This document shows positions 5,670-5,727 of a DNA stretch of 5,727 nt, one piece after another. Where the stretch lies: the NCBI GenBank assembly GCA_030539815.1, contig JAUNXM010000129.1:1-5727 (forward strand), given 5' to 3'. The stretch's first letter is position 1; each line of letters opens with the position of its first letter. The notes below the pieces were generated by a model, which did not search any database, was not told the DNA's origin, and saw nothing but the letters and a program-made list of their open reading frames with translations. A program made the position numbers and the translations under genes. Origin of the DNA: Methanobacterium sp. Lineage in GTDB: Archaea > Methanobacteriota > Methanobacteria > Methanobacteriales > Methanobacteriaceae.

Positions 5670-5727
5670 AAAGTTTACTTTAGACCTTTTCAACTTTTCT
5701 TTACATATTTTATGTTTTACTTTATAT
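5670..5727 (-). promoter_or_regulatory. AT-rich region upstream of cbiQ with inverted and direct repeats; possible promoter/operator
   Basis: Plus-strand coordinates hold AAAGT-TT-ACTTT (5670-5681) and ACATA-TTT-TATGT (5703-5715). GTTTACTTTA at 5673-5682 recurs as GTTTTACTTTA at 5714-5724. On the minus strand the second palindrome includes AAATAT, a possible weak TATA core, which would put transcription start near 5683, next to the first palindrome. One minus-strand frame is also open across this stretch and ends at TGA 5655-5657, but its lysine-rich translation looks like AT-rich spacer. The region runs off the window edge. Confidence 0.35.

Noticed and set aside
5655..5727. C-terminal tail of an upstream gene such as cbiN on the minus strand
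   Set aside because: One frame is open to TGA 5655-5657, but the translation is lysine-rich and the base composition is that of spacer; it does not resemble a CbiN-like membrane tail. It cannot be fully excluded at the window edge.

Overview
The window looks like chromosomal DNA from a methanogenic archaeon, most likely the order Methanobacteriales and close to Methanobacterium. This is inferred, not searched. The signs are Shine-Dalgarno sequences of the GGAGGTGAT type, TTG and possible GTG starts, AT-rich gaps carrying TTTATAT-type archaeal TATA boxes, U-rich rather than long GC-hairpin terminators, and archaeal-style CbiQ/CbiO and DUF362-ferredoxin proteins.

Plus-strand block (1-2301). 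The window opens inside the last 24 codons of an unidentified gene. Its stop codon lies inside the ribosome binding site of a classical short-chain dehydrogenase/reductase (SDR). Fifty-eight bases later, a strong AGGAGGT site and a TTG start open a 424-residue polytopic membrane protein built from two diverged copies of a unit of about 200 residues. A short hairpin plus a T-run follows. The three genes read as one transcription unit, but what links them is not clear from sequence.

Convergent gap (2251-2471). It is AT-rich, has no credible gene, and holds the plus-strand terminator and one small inverted repeat.

Minus-strand block (2472-5727). In transcription order it holds cbiQ (EcfT transmembrane component), cbiO (ECF ATPase) and a DUF362 protein with a C-terminal 2x[4Fe-4S] ferredoxin domain. 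CbiQ and CbiO are the energising module of an energy-coupling-factor importer, probably for cobalt or nickel. The substrate-binding CbiM/CbiN-type subunits are not visible and may lie beyond the right edge. Unusually, cbiQ and cbiO are separated by about 210 bp that carry T-run hairpins and a good TATA box, so cbiO seems to have its own promoter. cbiO and the DUF362 gene are separated by 168 bp that include three imperfect 36-37 bp tandem repeats, the last of which overlaps the cbiO stop codon.

I see no rRNA, tRNA, CRISPR array, transposon or clear new defence system. The most notable items are the internally duplicated membrane protein, the tandem repeats at the cbiO 3' end, and the separately expressed cbiQ and cbiO.
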